64,000 nt of DNA from Xanthostigma xanthostigma (taxonomy: Eukaryota; Arthropoda; Insecta; Raphidioptera; Raphidiidae): positions 8,928,001 through 8,992,000 of the forward strand of contig OY754476.1 of the NCBI GenBank assembly GCA_963575645.1, written 5' to 3'. The position numbers were made by a program, and so were the translations under genes. Of the stretch, positions 31,055-43,700 are shown piece after piece (the stretch's first letter is position 1; each line of letters opens with the position of its first letter). Below the pieces are notes generated by a model. The model saw only the letters and a program-made list of their open reading frames with translations. It was not told where the DNA came from and did no database searches.

Positions 31055-34000
31055 ATGACAAATACCCGTGAAAACAGTTTGTTAACTCTTTATACTGAAT
31101 TGAATCGTTATGCTCAAGCTGGAGAATTTGAAAGAGCTTTCAAAGCGGCAAACAGAAGTACGTAATCATTTTTGTATTGCTAAGTACATGAGTGTCCATA
31201 TGCCAAATGTCTTGCTTGCATATTTGATTATTTTTAATTGTATTTTTTAATTATAATTGTTTTCAGTTCTCCACACTGCCCCAACCGAGGAGAAAGCTTT
31301 CCACTGCAAAGTTGTATGTCAAATTCAGCTTGGAAAATTTGGAGATGCCTTACAAGCAATAAACAAGTCAAATTTGTCTGCGTAAGTTTAGTTAGAAATA
31401 GTGATTGTATTTGTCGTCATTGAAACATTGAACATTTTGACGTGATAACGTCTTATAAATTGATGAAACACCGGCTGCATGCACGAAAAAGTGTAACGTT
31501 CCAAAAAGTGTAACTCATAAAAGTATGCAATATTTCATCAATGTTTCTTTATGACGTTATCACGTAAAACTATCGTCCGTAAACCGACTTTACAGACAAC
31601 CAATTTTTTTAACACTCATTTTTTGTTGCGTCAATGTTATCTCGTACTAACTGAATAGTTCTGATGAATTTGAATTTTACTTAAAAAGATATTTCCAGTA
31701 ACTTAATATAACATAATTTTTATTAGGAATTTGCACTTTGAGAAGGCTTACTGTCAATATCGATTAAACAAACCTGAAGATTCACTTAAAACAATCACCT
31801 CAGCACCAGAAATAACACCTCAGCTGTTAGAACTAAAAGCGCAAGTTCTGTATCGTTTAGAGCAATATTTGGAATGCTTAAATGTTTATCGGACTATCAT
31901 CAAGAATACTCAAGATGATTATGAGGATGAACGAGAAACGAATTTAGCTGCAGTTATAGCTAATCTCAGCTATGAAAAACCCAATGATGATTATCCAAAA
32001 CTACGCAAAGAAACATACGAACTTTGTTACAATTACGCTTGTAAATTGATTGGACAAGGGAAGCTAAATGATGCTGAACGAGCATTAAAAGATGCGGAAA
32101 AATTGTGTAGAGAGTCCCTGGAAGAAGAGCCAGAAGATGAAGTTGAATCAGAAGTGACAATAATTAAGATTCAACTAGCTTATTGTCTTCAAATGCAGGG
32201 TAGAGAAAAGGAGGCACAAGCTCTGTATACTTCAAGTATAAAAAATAAGCCGGATGATATAGGGCTCGTAGCTATCGCTGGGAATAATTCCGTTTGTATT
32301 AATCGAGATCAAAACATATTTGATTCCAAAAAGAAAATGAAAGCAGCTATGGGTGATCCATTGGAACACAAACTGACAGTTCGTCAACGCAAGAGAATTG
32401 CAATTAATAACTGTTTGTTTAATTTGTATACAAATCAGAGTACTTCTAATTTATGTGATCAATTACTCAAGCAATATCCTGATGCCGAGTCAGACGTAGT
32501 GTTGATTAAAGCGTTGGAGGCTTCGCGAGACAAGAAGATCACCGAAGCTGTGGACATTTTGGAGAAATACGCAAAGAAAAACACCAAACATGACATTGTC
32601 ATGAAACTGACGGCTGTACAGTTGCTTCTATCTCAAGGCGAACGCGAAAGAGCTTGTAAGATACTCCATAATCTTGGTGAGAACAGTCACCAGCTTGGTA
32701 TTATAAGTGCTTTGGTAACACTTCATGTGGCCATGGATAATCAAAAAGCTGCTTCCAAAGTGCTTAGTGAATCTGTTGATTGGTATCGTAAAAATAAATC
32801 GAACAGCGCACATTTAGCTGTTTTATGCAAAGAAGCTGCTGAATTTCATATGCGTGAAGGTCAACCACAAGTTGCAGCGACCAGTTTGGAAGAACTTTTA
32901 CGCACTAATCCATCTAGCACCAAATTGATAGCACAACTGGTCATAGCCTATGCACAGGTATGTGTAACAGTATACACCCATCCCCCGATTTACACGGTAC
33001 TTGTTTTACACGTTTTCGCTTTTACACGGTTTTCCAAATAAGTTTTTTTTTGTTTTTATCGCACTCTACTAAATGCTACTGTGATTGAACACGTGCGCTG
33101 TGTACACATCTCACGGGGAATCCCGAGCTTATGTGCTGACTTGCTGCACACGCACACTGTGTCTGTATTTCTTCGCATAAAATTAAAGTTTTATCTACGG
33201 AAAATTGTATTTGAGTGAAAGTTTCACAGTTTCAGAACCTGTCAATGCATTTTATTTATATTTCTGTGTACACCTAAAAATATTGAAAAAAATCACAACT
33301 GTTAAATAGCAAAATTATGCATTTTCTGCAAGCTTTTCGATTTACACGGTTTTGACTTGAAAATTTTTAATTTTCGATTTACACGTTTTTCTCAGGAACG
33401 TATCTACCGTGTAAATCGGGGGATAGGTGTATTTGTAACTAGCGGTCCCGTCTGGTTTCACCCGGGTGCAAAAAAAACGAATGGGGAAGGGAGGGACATG
33501 AGTAAGCACATTCATCTTAGTTTACCGAGATGAATGTTGGGTCCTTTTTTGCAGTTTTCGGCAGTTCCCTGCTTTATTACTTATTTTAAACTCAAACCTC
33601 CATTTTTGATGAAAATATTTTTTTTAAGTAATAATTATTTCTTTTAAATCAATAATTACTGTATAATTAATAAAATATAATAAATATTTAATTGAAAACA
33701 CTGTAGGAAAATTATTTTTATATATAGGTACTGTAATAGTTTTCAAATGAGCTATTATTTAGATTTATTTAATTTTAATTAGTCGTAAGTAAAACTAAAA
33801 TAAATTTAAATGATAGCCTTAGAAGAAAGCAATGTAGAAAAAAAAACATTAAAAACATATTCGTCTAAGGTGGGGCTCGAACCCACGACTCTGAGATTAA
33901 GAGTCGAGCGCTCTACCGACTGATCTAACCGAGCCTCTGTCGTGTGCCGCTAATATTGGGATATTCAGTTAGGGCATTTCACCTGAATATAAGTATATTG

Positions 34001-35938
34001 TGAAAAATTTTGACTGACATTCTGCAACATTTTTCATTGATTTTCCGCTCCTATTAGTCGTAGCGTGATATTATATAGCCTATAGCCTTCCTCAATAAAT
34101 GGACTATCCAACAAAAAAAAAAATTTTTCAATTCGAACCAGTAGTTCCTGAGATTAGCGCGTTCAAACAAACAAACAAACTCTTCTGCTTTATATATTAG
34201 TATAGATGTGATTTTTTTAATAAACATCTAATGTTTTAACAGATAAATAGCAAGAAAGCCCAGGAAGTTAGCAAGCGCTTACCACCCCTTACATCTGTTA
34301 CATCTTCAGATATTGAGGCTTTAGAAACATCTAATTGGATTATGGGTGTTAAAGCTAAAAATAAGCTGATTACAACTTCTAAAGGAGAATCTCCGCCACA
34401 GTATGTGTAACAATATCGATATGGTGCGTGTAAATGTATGTAAATATTATTTATACAATGTCTTTTACAGTACTCCTCGTACAGATGAATTCGTTAAAAA
34501 GCCGAAGCAACGTAAACACCGAAAAGGCAAGATGCCCAGAAATTATATAGAAGGCGCTTCGGTCGATCCCGAGAGATGGTTACCGAAACATGAACGTAGC
34601 GGATATCGTAAAAAACGCGATAGACGCATGAAAGAAGTAATGAAGGGCTCTCAAGGATCTGCCAATGTACACGGAGATGCCTAGTATGTTTGTTTTTTAT
34701 ATTATTCTAATCTAGTACTAATAAGCTTTTTTTAAAACAAAAATCCCGTTAATACTTCCAGTACTTTTAAATTATGTAACGTATTTTAAGGGAAAAAGAG
34801 GTCGTTCGATTTGTGTTCGATCTGTTACATAACAAAAAGTTGGGGACATGATATATATAATTCATCCTTATAAAAATTTTATGTTGATAAAATTAATGGC
34901 CTCGTGCAATAAATAATTCATCTAAATATGGTTTGTTTTTGGAATTAAAAATGTCCTTTCAATGACATATTTTATTCTGATTATTATACAGTGTGTGCCC
35001 GGATTGAGTTCACAATAGGTGAGATTGATCAAAAATTTTCGAATTGGAATTTCATATTTTGGGATTCCGCCCTGCTTGGTCTGAAACTTATTTTTAGTTT
35101 ACTTTTGATTTTTTAAAATCAAGTAGGCCTTTACAGTTGAGCAAAACCTTTTTTCGTTTCAGGTAAAGTACCTTTTCCGTTCATAGTACGCAAAAGTGTC
35201 ACTAAGAAAAGTTGTTCACAATGAAAAATTATGGCGTTATGCAAATTTTCAGAATGATCGGCCTACTTTGATAATAGAAGTAGAAAAATATTTATTATTA
35301 ACGATTACATGATAAATCTTAGATGAGAAAACAGAGTGATTAGAATATTCAAATTAACATTCAAATTTTTACAGTTTATCAAAAAAATAAATTAAACTCC
35401 AATTACTCTATTTGGCTTCCTCCACGCGATTGTTTTTCAAACAAAACAAAAGTGGATTTTATCAAAGTAGGCTGATCATTCTGAAAATTTGCATAACGCC
35501 ATAATTTTTCATTGTGAACAACTTTTCTTGGTGACACTTTTGCGTACTATGAACGGAAAAAGTACTTTACCTGAAACGAAAAGAGGTTTTGATCAACTGT
35601 AAAGGCCTACTTGATTTTAAAAAATCGAAAGTAAACTAAAAACTAGTTTCAGACCAAGCAGGGCGGAATCCCAAAATATGACATTCCAATTCGAAAATTT
35701 TTGGTCAAGCTTACCTATTGTGAACTCAATCCGGGGTTAAATGATACTAAAGGAACTTTCGCGTTTTACTGTGTCATGTAATTGAAATGTTTTATTTAAT
35801 TCCAGTGATTTTTCAACTAAAAGTTCCGGACATGAAGTTTCACCCTCACCGATATGGGTTCCTAGTGAATCCAGAGCTGCACTTAAGCACTTACAAAAAA
35901 CCAAGCAGCAAAAGAAGAAAAAGGGTGGTAAACGTTAA
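31055..35938 (+). CDS. Srp72: Signal recognition particle subunit SRP72
   Basis: Six exons: 31055-31157, 31267-31381, 31727-32957, 34243-34400, 34471-34683, 35806-35938. The frame is continuous (650 residues; relatives are about 650-670). The large third exon encodes tetratricopeptide-type helical repeats with the conserved FEKAYCQYRLN and DQNIFDSKKK stretches. The C-terminal SRP72 RNA-binding domain, including VDPERWLPKHER at about 568-579, precedes a Lys-rich tail ending KKKKGGKR. With SRP68 it binds 7SL RNA in the cytosolic particle that delivers ribosomes to the ER. Exon 5 would read TAG if not spliced, so its donor (GTATGT at 34684) is essential. Introns 2, 3 and 5 carry transposon insertions. 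Confidence 0.95.
31436..31610. mobile_element. GTGATAACGTC-family element, copy 4 (SRP72 intron 2)
   Basis: TTTTGACGTGATAACGTC at the left and CAGACAACCAATTTTTTT at the right, with a 175-bp internally deleted core. It fills half of a 345-bp intron. Confidence 0.8.
32973..33431. mobile_element. MITE in SRP72 intron 3 (CCCCCGATTTACACGGTA ends)
   Basis: TACACCCATCCCCCGATTTA and TAAATCGGGGGATAGGTGTA are near-perfect complements, with TA on both sides. The left end lies 15 bp after the exon-3 donor (32958). The interior repeats TTTACACGGTTTT-type motifs. No coding. Confidence 0.75.
33864..33937 (-). pseudogene. Decayed tRNA-Lys(CTT)-like sequence
   Basis: Minus strand reads GATCAGTCGGTAGAGC (D arm), CTCTTAATCTCA (anticodon loop with CTT) and GTGGGTTCGAGCCCCAC (perfect T arm), matching eukaryotic tRNA-Lys. 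The acceptor ends do not pair and three of five anticodon-stem pairs are lost, so a working tRNA is unlikely. It could be a tRNA pseudogene or a SINE head, within SRP72 intron 3. Confidence 0.55.
34040..34206 (+). mobile_element. LINE/SINE 3' tail in SRP72 intron 3
   Basis: Contains GCGTGATATTATATAGCC, TTCAATTCGAACCAGTAGTT, AGATTAGCGCGTTCAAACAA and a TATTAGTATAGATG end, a tail I recognise from RTE-type retroelements common in insects. Only the 3' part is present; no reverse transcriptase ORF is visible. Confidence 0.55.
34998..35738. mobile_element. Large foldback element in SRP72 intron 5
   Basis: Arms of about 280 bp at 34998-35275 and 35460-35738 are reverse complements with few differences, from CCCGGATTGAGTTCACAATA / TATTGTGAACTCAATCCGGG through TATGGCGTTATGCAAATTTT and its complement. 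A spacer of about 185 bp separates them. This makes up most of the intron and would form a long dsRNA-like stem in the pre-mRNA. Confidence 0.85.
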
Positions 35939-36059
35939 AATATGTTAATTTATTGTATTATTCCAAATTTTCTGTACGGTGAAGAGGAAGATGAATTTTT
36001 GTTCGTAAATATTTCAAATGTTTATTACTTTAGGTGTTCCTAGTGCGTATATTATATGC

Positions 36060-36065
36060 AATAAA
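36060..36065 (+). terminator. Probable SRP72 polyadenylation signal
   Basis: AATAAA lies about 120 bp after the SRP72 stop; a second copy occurs near 36095. The facing minus-strand gene has its own AATAAA in the complement of about 36126-36133, so the two 3' ends nearly meet or overlap. Confidence 0.45.
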
Positions 36066-36157
36066 ATTTTCAAGTGTTATAAGAGTTGATTTTCTAATAA
36101 AATACACATTAATTTCGTAAACTTGTTTTATTTTTTACAGTAATTAAGTTCGTGACA

Positions 36158-36926
36158 TCACATTTTTCCTAATAGAATACAGTCTCTTTCAAGCAGTAAT
36201 ACTTTATTTTCAAGCTCTTTATTATAAGAATGAATTTCGTTAAACACTGTTTGGGAATGAATCAGTAAATAATTTAATTTTTTATAAAGAGATATATCTT
36301 CAGGAGAATTAGAATCAATTTTTTGCATAAGATCTGTCACCATATTACCGATATTCAAAGCGCACAGTGCAAATTTTTCTAAATCTTCAATTTGTTGACG
36401 GAATTCTTTGATCTGTAAAAAACGCTGTTATAATTTCGAAAATATAACTATCATAATACAGAAATAATTTATTTGCTAATACCTTAGCTCGGGCAATTAT
36501 AATATTATCATTTATTTGTTCGCTATATGTACTATTATCAATTATTTGTTTTAATAGAAACATCAATTCTCTCAAACTTGATTCGTATTTAATATTAACA
36601 CTGTCAACCTGTTCTATAGCTAATTCCAACAAATCAATGGCTATCTTGGCATTATCTATTGAACTCTAAAAAAATATATATTTAAAAAAAACGTTTCAAA
36701 ATTATTAAGAAGTTCGATTTAAAATTACTTTTTTCCAAGGCTCATAAAAATCAAGCTTTTCTTTTTCTAAGTCAATCAAATATATCCCTCCTGTGAATGA
36801 AAACATAAATTTTAGTAAATTATTTGATTGAACTTTTTTATGGCAGTTAGTAACTTTTACAATAGGGGAAAAATGGAACAACTTCGAATTAAATAATCGA
36901 AATATGTATCGTCGAATGTAAAGCAT
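36158..36926 (-). CDS. SMAC/DIABLO-like mitochondrial protein
   Basis: Three exons on the minus strand: 36729-36926, 36483-36665, 36158-36412, all phase 0, for 211 residues (human DIABLO 239). The first 25 residues (MLYIRRYIFRLFNSKLFHFS) form a basic, hydrophobic mitochondrial-targeting-like leader. The rest is predicted helical; the joined stretch IIIARAKIKEFRQQIEDLEK resembles the conserved VIIGARAE..HQEYLKLE helix of SMAC/DIABLO, and SSIDNAKIAIDLLELAIEQ fits its first helix. Family members are released from mitochondria and block IAPs through an N-terminal Ala-x-Pro motif. Exon 1 encodes no alanine at all, so a canonical motif cannot be exposed there. The assignment rests on helix pattern and one motif and could be wrong. 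Its 3' end converges on SRP72. Confidence 0.55.
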
Positions 36927-37775
36927 AATATATTTATTAAATTTTCATTCTAAACTGAAATAAATTTGAGTTGAGAAATTTTCACTATAAAACCTATAAA
37001 ATGGCTTTCATTCCGACGAACCAGTGCCACCAACATTTGAATTTTTTCCCCTTAACAGTGGCCTTAAAACCCCCTAAAATAAAATAAGAAATATATTTTA
37101 AAAAATTATATGTTTAAACAAAAAATGACCTAAAATTTTCAGCCGTACAACCTTGATTTTTCGGATCAAACAGGTTGTTAAATAAGAACCTTGCTGACAA
37201 CTTTTACAAGGTTCTCTGCTTCTTAAAACCCTTCTGCACTATGCATATTCTCTTCACCAGTCTCAGGTACCTCTATCATTTAAATCCCATATTATTTAGC
37301 TGGCGGTCTGACTTTTAATGAACAGAAACAATCCACCTTCTCTAATCAAGTGCCGGCGCATCCATGAAATGGCCTTCTGAAATGGTCAAATGGAAAATGG
37401 CCTCTATTTACGACCAAGTATTTACTAATTTGTTTGAAGGATGAAGATGCAAGTGGTCTGAAGTTTGTAACGAAAAGTTTCGGCGTACTTAAATAATAAC
37501 AAAAGTTGATTCATAACAAAAGTTGATAAAGTGTATACCTAGTAAAATAATGAATTGTTGGTAAACAGATAATAATTGAATGAAGTAACCATTCAATAAT
37601 TACTCTGCGTTTAAAAAAAATACTAAATTAAAATTAATAATTTCGAACACGCTGTACCATACCTGTATTTTGCGTAAATACCCCCGCGCCTTTCATTAAT
37701 GCTTTCACAGTTGTGAAACGCAAATATGCGATTTATTCTGTCAACCGTCGAATGTAAATGTAATTTTACGATAAA
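36927..37775. other. Divergent promoter region of the DIABLO-like gene and trithorax
   Basis: About 850 bp without a supported ORF or a clear transposon. It should hold both promoters. No core promoter element could be assigned. Confidence 0.35.
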
Positions 37776-40700
37776 ATGGGCAGATCAAAATTTCCGGGAA
37801 AACCTTCAAAACACGTAAATAAGCAACGAGTGAACGTTTTACCATATTCTTCAGCAGCTGGAAAAAATAATTCAGTTTTGATTGCCCAAAATATATTTAT
37901 TGGAGTTCCTGTCGGACAGACAAGCGTCCCAGAAGAGGTATTTTATTATTTTTTTTTTATTTAATTCGTTGGTAAATGTCTCAGTTATAAAGTAGATACT
38001 AGTTTTTACTCGAAATATTAAGAGAATAATAGTTTATTTTCATAAAATATATTAGTATATAAACATAACCTCCAACACTATAATATTTATTTTTTTTTTT
38101 AGAAAAATAAGGGAGTACCGAATGACAATGGGGAGAATACCGACAGTGAAGCTATAATAAATCAAGATTCTTGTAACAGAGAAACTTTAAATATCGAGAC
38201 AGTTTCTGAATGCAAGGATAAACAAGAAACAAATATAAGTAGTGTAGTGAATGTGTCTGCTTGTTTGCAAAATCGGACTAAAGAAATAAATAAATACGCA
38301 AATGTGATTGATAATAAACCAAGTGAAATTGTTAATAACGGAAAACAAGAAACTGTAAGTTTTGCAGGAAAGTTCATTCTTCCACAAAGAAGTGCCCATT
38401 CGTCGCGTGTTATAAAACCAAATAAGCGTTTTGTAGACAGTGAACCTAATAAAACAAATACCCAGTCAAATAATTCACATCCGTGTACTTCATTGCCCCG
38501 TACTCAAAAAAAAGTTAAATCTGTTTCATGGAATTTGCACTGCGATAACAACAAAAAAATCGATAATAAAATTGTATCCAGCGAATCCGAGTCAAAGAAA
38601 GATTCCGCTGTTACATGTTTTTCGGAGCGAACACTGAAAAATAAGACGGACAACAAACGCGGCGTTAGATTTATAGAGTGTCCGCAATACGAAAACAGTT
38701 GGTTGAAAAACATAACTGAAGAAAACGAAGTTTGTAAAGATGGCGTTGAACGTAAAGGAAAACTCATTTTACGCAAGGCCAAACTACAACTTCATCCTCG
38801 AGGCATCGCCTCGACGAATAATCATGACGGACCATTTTCGAGTCACGTACCGCCGGGTGCAGTTACCTGTGGGGTGTGTGGAGCCGTTCGTTTTTACCGT
38901 TTTGTCAAGCAAGCGCGTAAATTTAATATTTACAGTTGCGAATCTTGTCGTAAATTTATATCAAAAATGATAAAAAGACAGGTGTGTTTTAAGGCAGGAA
39001 ATTTAACTAAATTGGTTTGCCATAAGGGACAGGGAGTGTGTCATGTGCCACCGATTGTCAGAAGCCAACAATGGAAATTAATACGATGCGCGTATAAAGC
39101 TAGGTGTCCTGCGTGCTGGTTGAAAATGTGTTTGCGCTCCTTTAAAATGCCACCTCAGTTGAAAAATAATTTAGCTGAAATGCTGCCGGATAACATGCAA
39201 ATTCAAGATGCATTGTCGACAGATAATAATTTGACGCTTAGCTCGGCCTGGAGTAAATTTGTTAAAAATACATTTATTGGCAACGGTTTAATGTGTCAGC
39301 CACCAAGCTCAATATCGTCTAATTTTCCCAGTTTAAATAAACCTATAACATCAGCCTCGTCGTTGGTTACTTTTTGTGATTCTAATGCTCAAAATGACTA
39401 CCCGTTAAGTGAGCGCTCGGGTAGAAGAATGAGAATTCGTAAAAAGGTGCAGAAAATAAATTATACAGTCGTTGCCGATAAGAGTCGTCGACAGAAATTA
39501 GATTTGAAAGGTCCTCGAGTTAAGCATGTGTGTAGAAGCGCTTCGATTGTTTTGGGACAGCCCGTGGCGACATTTCAAACTGAAACAATCGAAAAGAAAA
39601 ACGTGCAAATCCAAGGCCATAATACAAACGAATGCACCAGACATTCGGAATTATACTGCGATGACTGTAAAGTGGAAACAAAAATTAAAATTTGCAATAA
39701 TTCACTAAGCAATGAATATACAACGATTGAAGAAAAGTTTATGGACTCAGAATTGGATAAAACAATCACAACGCTTGCAACTATCGATGAAGATCTTAAT
39801 TCTATTCCTAATTATTGTAATCGGATAAATACAATACCGGTGTCAAATTCTCATCAGGTTAACATATTATTTTTTATTCAGTATTTAATAATAATGTTTT
39901 GTCGATTATTATTTTGAAACGCGACGTTGGTTTTTAGGAATGTTACGATCGAACTGATATAACAACGGATGGATTTGGGTTAATAATTCGTGGCAGTCAC
40001 AAACAACCTCTTTGTTTTTTATGCGGCAGTGCTGGCCAGAATGAACTAATATATTGTTCATATTGCTGTGAACCTTATCATACATATTGTATGGATAATT
40101 GTATATCCATAACCGGATCAATGTGGATTTGTAGTAGATGTACAACGGGTTGTTCCGGATGTTCACAAACAGATATTTCATCTCCGGCAGTCGCGTGCCT
40201 GTTATGCAAGCAATTGTTCCATATACATTGTATCAATAAAACGACAATGGTAAGTATTATAAACTGATCCTTTTGCATTTTTTTTTTTGAGCTAGGTTTA
40301 TAAAATTCTTGCTAATGTTATAGATATGCTCATCGTGTGATAAATGCAGTATTTGCGATAGTGAAGATACTGATCAATTCATAGGAAATTCACAGTTTTG
40401 TAAAACATGCTTCGAGTTGACACATAAAAAATTAAATTGCATGTTTTGTGACAAGGGGTTTCACAATGACAGTAAGGTAAGAATCATAGAGATATAAATA
40501 AACGACCCAACAGTACTTATGCTAATTTTGCAATATAGAAGAGTAGCCTTATACATCGTCACCCCCACAGCTTCCCTTCCTGCAATCATGTTATATCGTA
40601 CTGGTATCTAGTAAGGGAATATCAATGTGTAAAATTTATTTAAAATTTTGATTGATTTTTTTACTGATTTTTGGCGGTCCACATTTGCCTCGATGTGTGG

Positions 40701-43700
40701 CCGCCCTGAACACATATACAAAATTTGAGCAAAATCTATGGTTTGGGCCACGAAGTAAGATAGAAGGAGTCCAAACGCAAAGTTTTAAACCGTATGTCTA
40801 TTCTATCTATACTTCGTTGTTTGGGCTTTAGGCGTAACAGCACAGACATTTTTTTTTAAAAGCTGCATTTTTGGGCTTCAAGGAACTTGAAAACGAGTAA
40901 ATTCATCAAAAAATTCAAAACCAAATTTTTACACGACCACAATATATATGAAAGTTAAAAAGTTATGTTGAACTTTGAAAAGAAAACTGACAATAACTTT
41001 TTCTTTTTAGATATTAGAGTGCTCGGTGTGTAAGAATTGGGTTCATTCAATTTGTGATGTGACAGAAGAACAATGGAGAATGTTGAGGTCCACCTCATTA
41101 CTTAACCAGTATGCCTGCAGAAAATGTTTGAATGGAAATCAATTGGAAAAATGTTCTTGGCGTGAAAAATTGTCATCCCGTTTATTGGCTGGCTGTTTAT
41201 CTATTTTGCGTTCTTTAGCAGAACACCGTGTTTCAAATACTTTTAGAACTGTAAAGCAATTAACAAAATCGACGAATGTTAAAAAAGACTCGACCATAAA
41301 CTGTGACAACTCAGGTTTAAATAGTAATTCGTCCATAGATATGTCTGAAAGTGGATTAAATGAAACAGATTCAACTACGCTTTTAAAACAAAAGTATTTA
41401 CTGCGTGAATGTTCAGTAAGAGTAAAAGATTGCAGTCGCGATCAACTGTCAGTATCGGAAGAAATGAAATCTCAAGAATCCGCTCCGGAGCCGAGCGATT
41501 CCGGTATCGGTAGCAATGACGAGGAACTCTTAATGAACGCGTTTACGAGTAATTCTTCTACGACTAGTGCCTTTACATTTATTTCTAACGGTTGTGATAC
41601 TAGAGTTTTAGAGATTAAAAATTGTATGTGTACAGATGTTTTGACTTTACTTGAAATGAAACGAAAAGTTATCTCGAAAGATTATCAATCGCTACAGCAA
41701 TTTCGCCACGATTTAGAATTGGCAATTAAAGGTAGTGGCTGGAACGAACTTTTAGATTTGTTACAAGATATTATAGTAAAAGTTTTTCCATGGTACGAAG
41801 ACAATCTAACGTCATGGTGTTGTGCGAAAGGCATAGAAATCGCCAAAGTAGACGACGAGCATTGCAATAAAGATTCGACCGTAGAATCTGTTTCAAGGTC
41901 GGTGGGAAACAGACAAGTCTGTGCGTTGTGTTCTGTATTTGGAGATATGCCCGGTCTTTCGGGAGGCCGACTATTGTATTCCGATCCGGATACATGGGTT
42001 CACGTTGCTTGTGCTTTGTGGTCTGTAGGCGTTCACGAAACTTTGGACGGAGCGGTGTTGGGAGTAGCGGCTACGGTGAGGCGAGCTATAGTAACGCAGT
42101 GCTCTGCATGCAAATTAAGAGGTGCCACTGTAGATTGTTCGCAAAGGAATTGTACGTCGACTTATCATTTTCCATGTGCAAAATCAGCCGGTTGTCGGTT
42201 CGTTCATAATTACAGAGTGTTTTGTTCACAACACGTTTCCCAGGTGGAAAACGATAAAGAATTACTCGATGAAGAGTTTGAAGTTAATCGTCCCGTATAT
42301 ATTTGTGCGAACTTAAAAAAACAACTATTGACAGACCTTTCTAAATTGCAATTTGTAGTCGGTTCTTTAGTCATAAGAAATTTGGGAAACTATGTGCCAG
42401 AATTTTCTGATTTTGAAGATGCCATAATTCCATCCGGTTTGGTGTGTACTAGATTGTTTTGGTCTTCCGTCGAACCTTGGAAAATAGTTAGTTATAAAAT
42501 ATCAACGTATATTTCTAATTCGGTCGACGATGTCGTTTCAGACAATGAAAATAATGTAACAATTGATCATTCGGAGGATAAAGCCGAAGTGAATAAAAAA
42601 TTGGAAGGCATTAAAAAGTGGTTTCAGGACTTGGAAACAGATGAGAATGAAGTCAATAGTAGAGAAGAAACTAACAGTGAAAGTGAATACGATGAATCGG
42701 ATGAAGATATTGCAAAAATATCGCAACAGGTCGTAAATTATCTTCTAGATTCGGTTTGTTCAAGAGACGTCGAGGAATGCGAGGAAGAACCTCAGAATTC
42801 AACAGACATACTACCTCCAGAAATAAAAGATGCAATATTTGAGGACTTACCACACGATGTTTTAGATGGCATTTCAATGCAAGATATATTTCCAAAGCTG
42901 ATGTCTTACGATGATATATTGAATATAGATTTACGTAACGAATCCCTGTTTAGTGATGTAATCAAAGATGTCCGCGAAGATTGCATAAATATGGACGATG
43001 TATCTCATTTTTTAAAAAGTAAAAAATCAGAAGAGAGTATTGAATGGTCAAGCATAAGAGAATCAAATTTGATTAAACGCAATAAATCCGATAATCAAAA
43101 ACCTTGTGTTACTTGGAGCTGTAAAGTTAGCGGTGCTCCGATAAAGAAAAAGAGAAGACTATCCTGTGACGAAGAGTGTCCGCCTCTTCCTCCGCGGTTA
43201 TTACAAGTAGACGGAGCCGATGATGTGTTAAGTAGTAGTGAAAGCGAAACAGATGAACTGAGTGTTCCTACAATACATAGATATCCGTTTAGTAACGATG
43301 ATACGGATGGAATCGACGAGCCTGTAACTTGTCAGCGTTGCCGTTGTACTTATAGAACGCCGGATAGTTACCGAAGACATTTAACAAATTGTGAAGCAAT
43401 GTCTACGACCGACAGCGAATCTGACGAACAGTCGGAAAGCATTTTGATATCGGATCATCAAATAACTGTGGCAGGTTATCAACCCGTTCAAACAAATGTG
43501 CCTGACACAGTTGTAACACAATTGAATGAAACGGCTGTGCATACAATTCATCATTCAGTGCCAACTGAATTAATTAACTATCAGACCCATATGACATCGA
43601 CTATGGATGCGAATTTCGTTTCACAGTCAATAAATCATTCGACAGTTTCAACCCCTTTATCTCAGCACACATCGAATACGACAAATAATTTAGAAACCGT

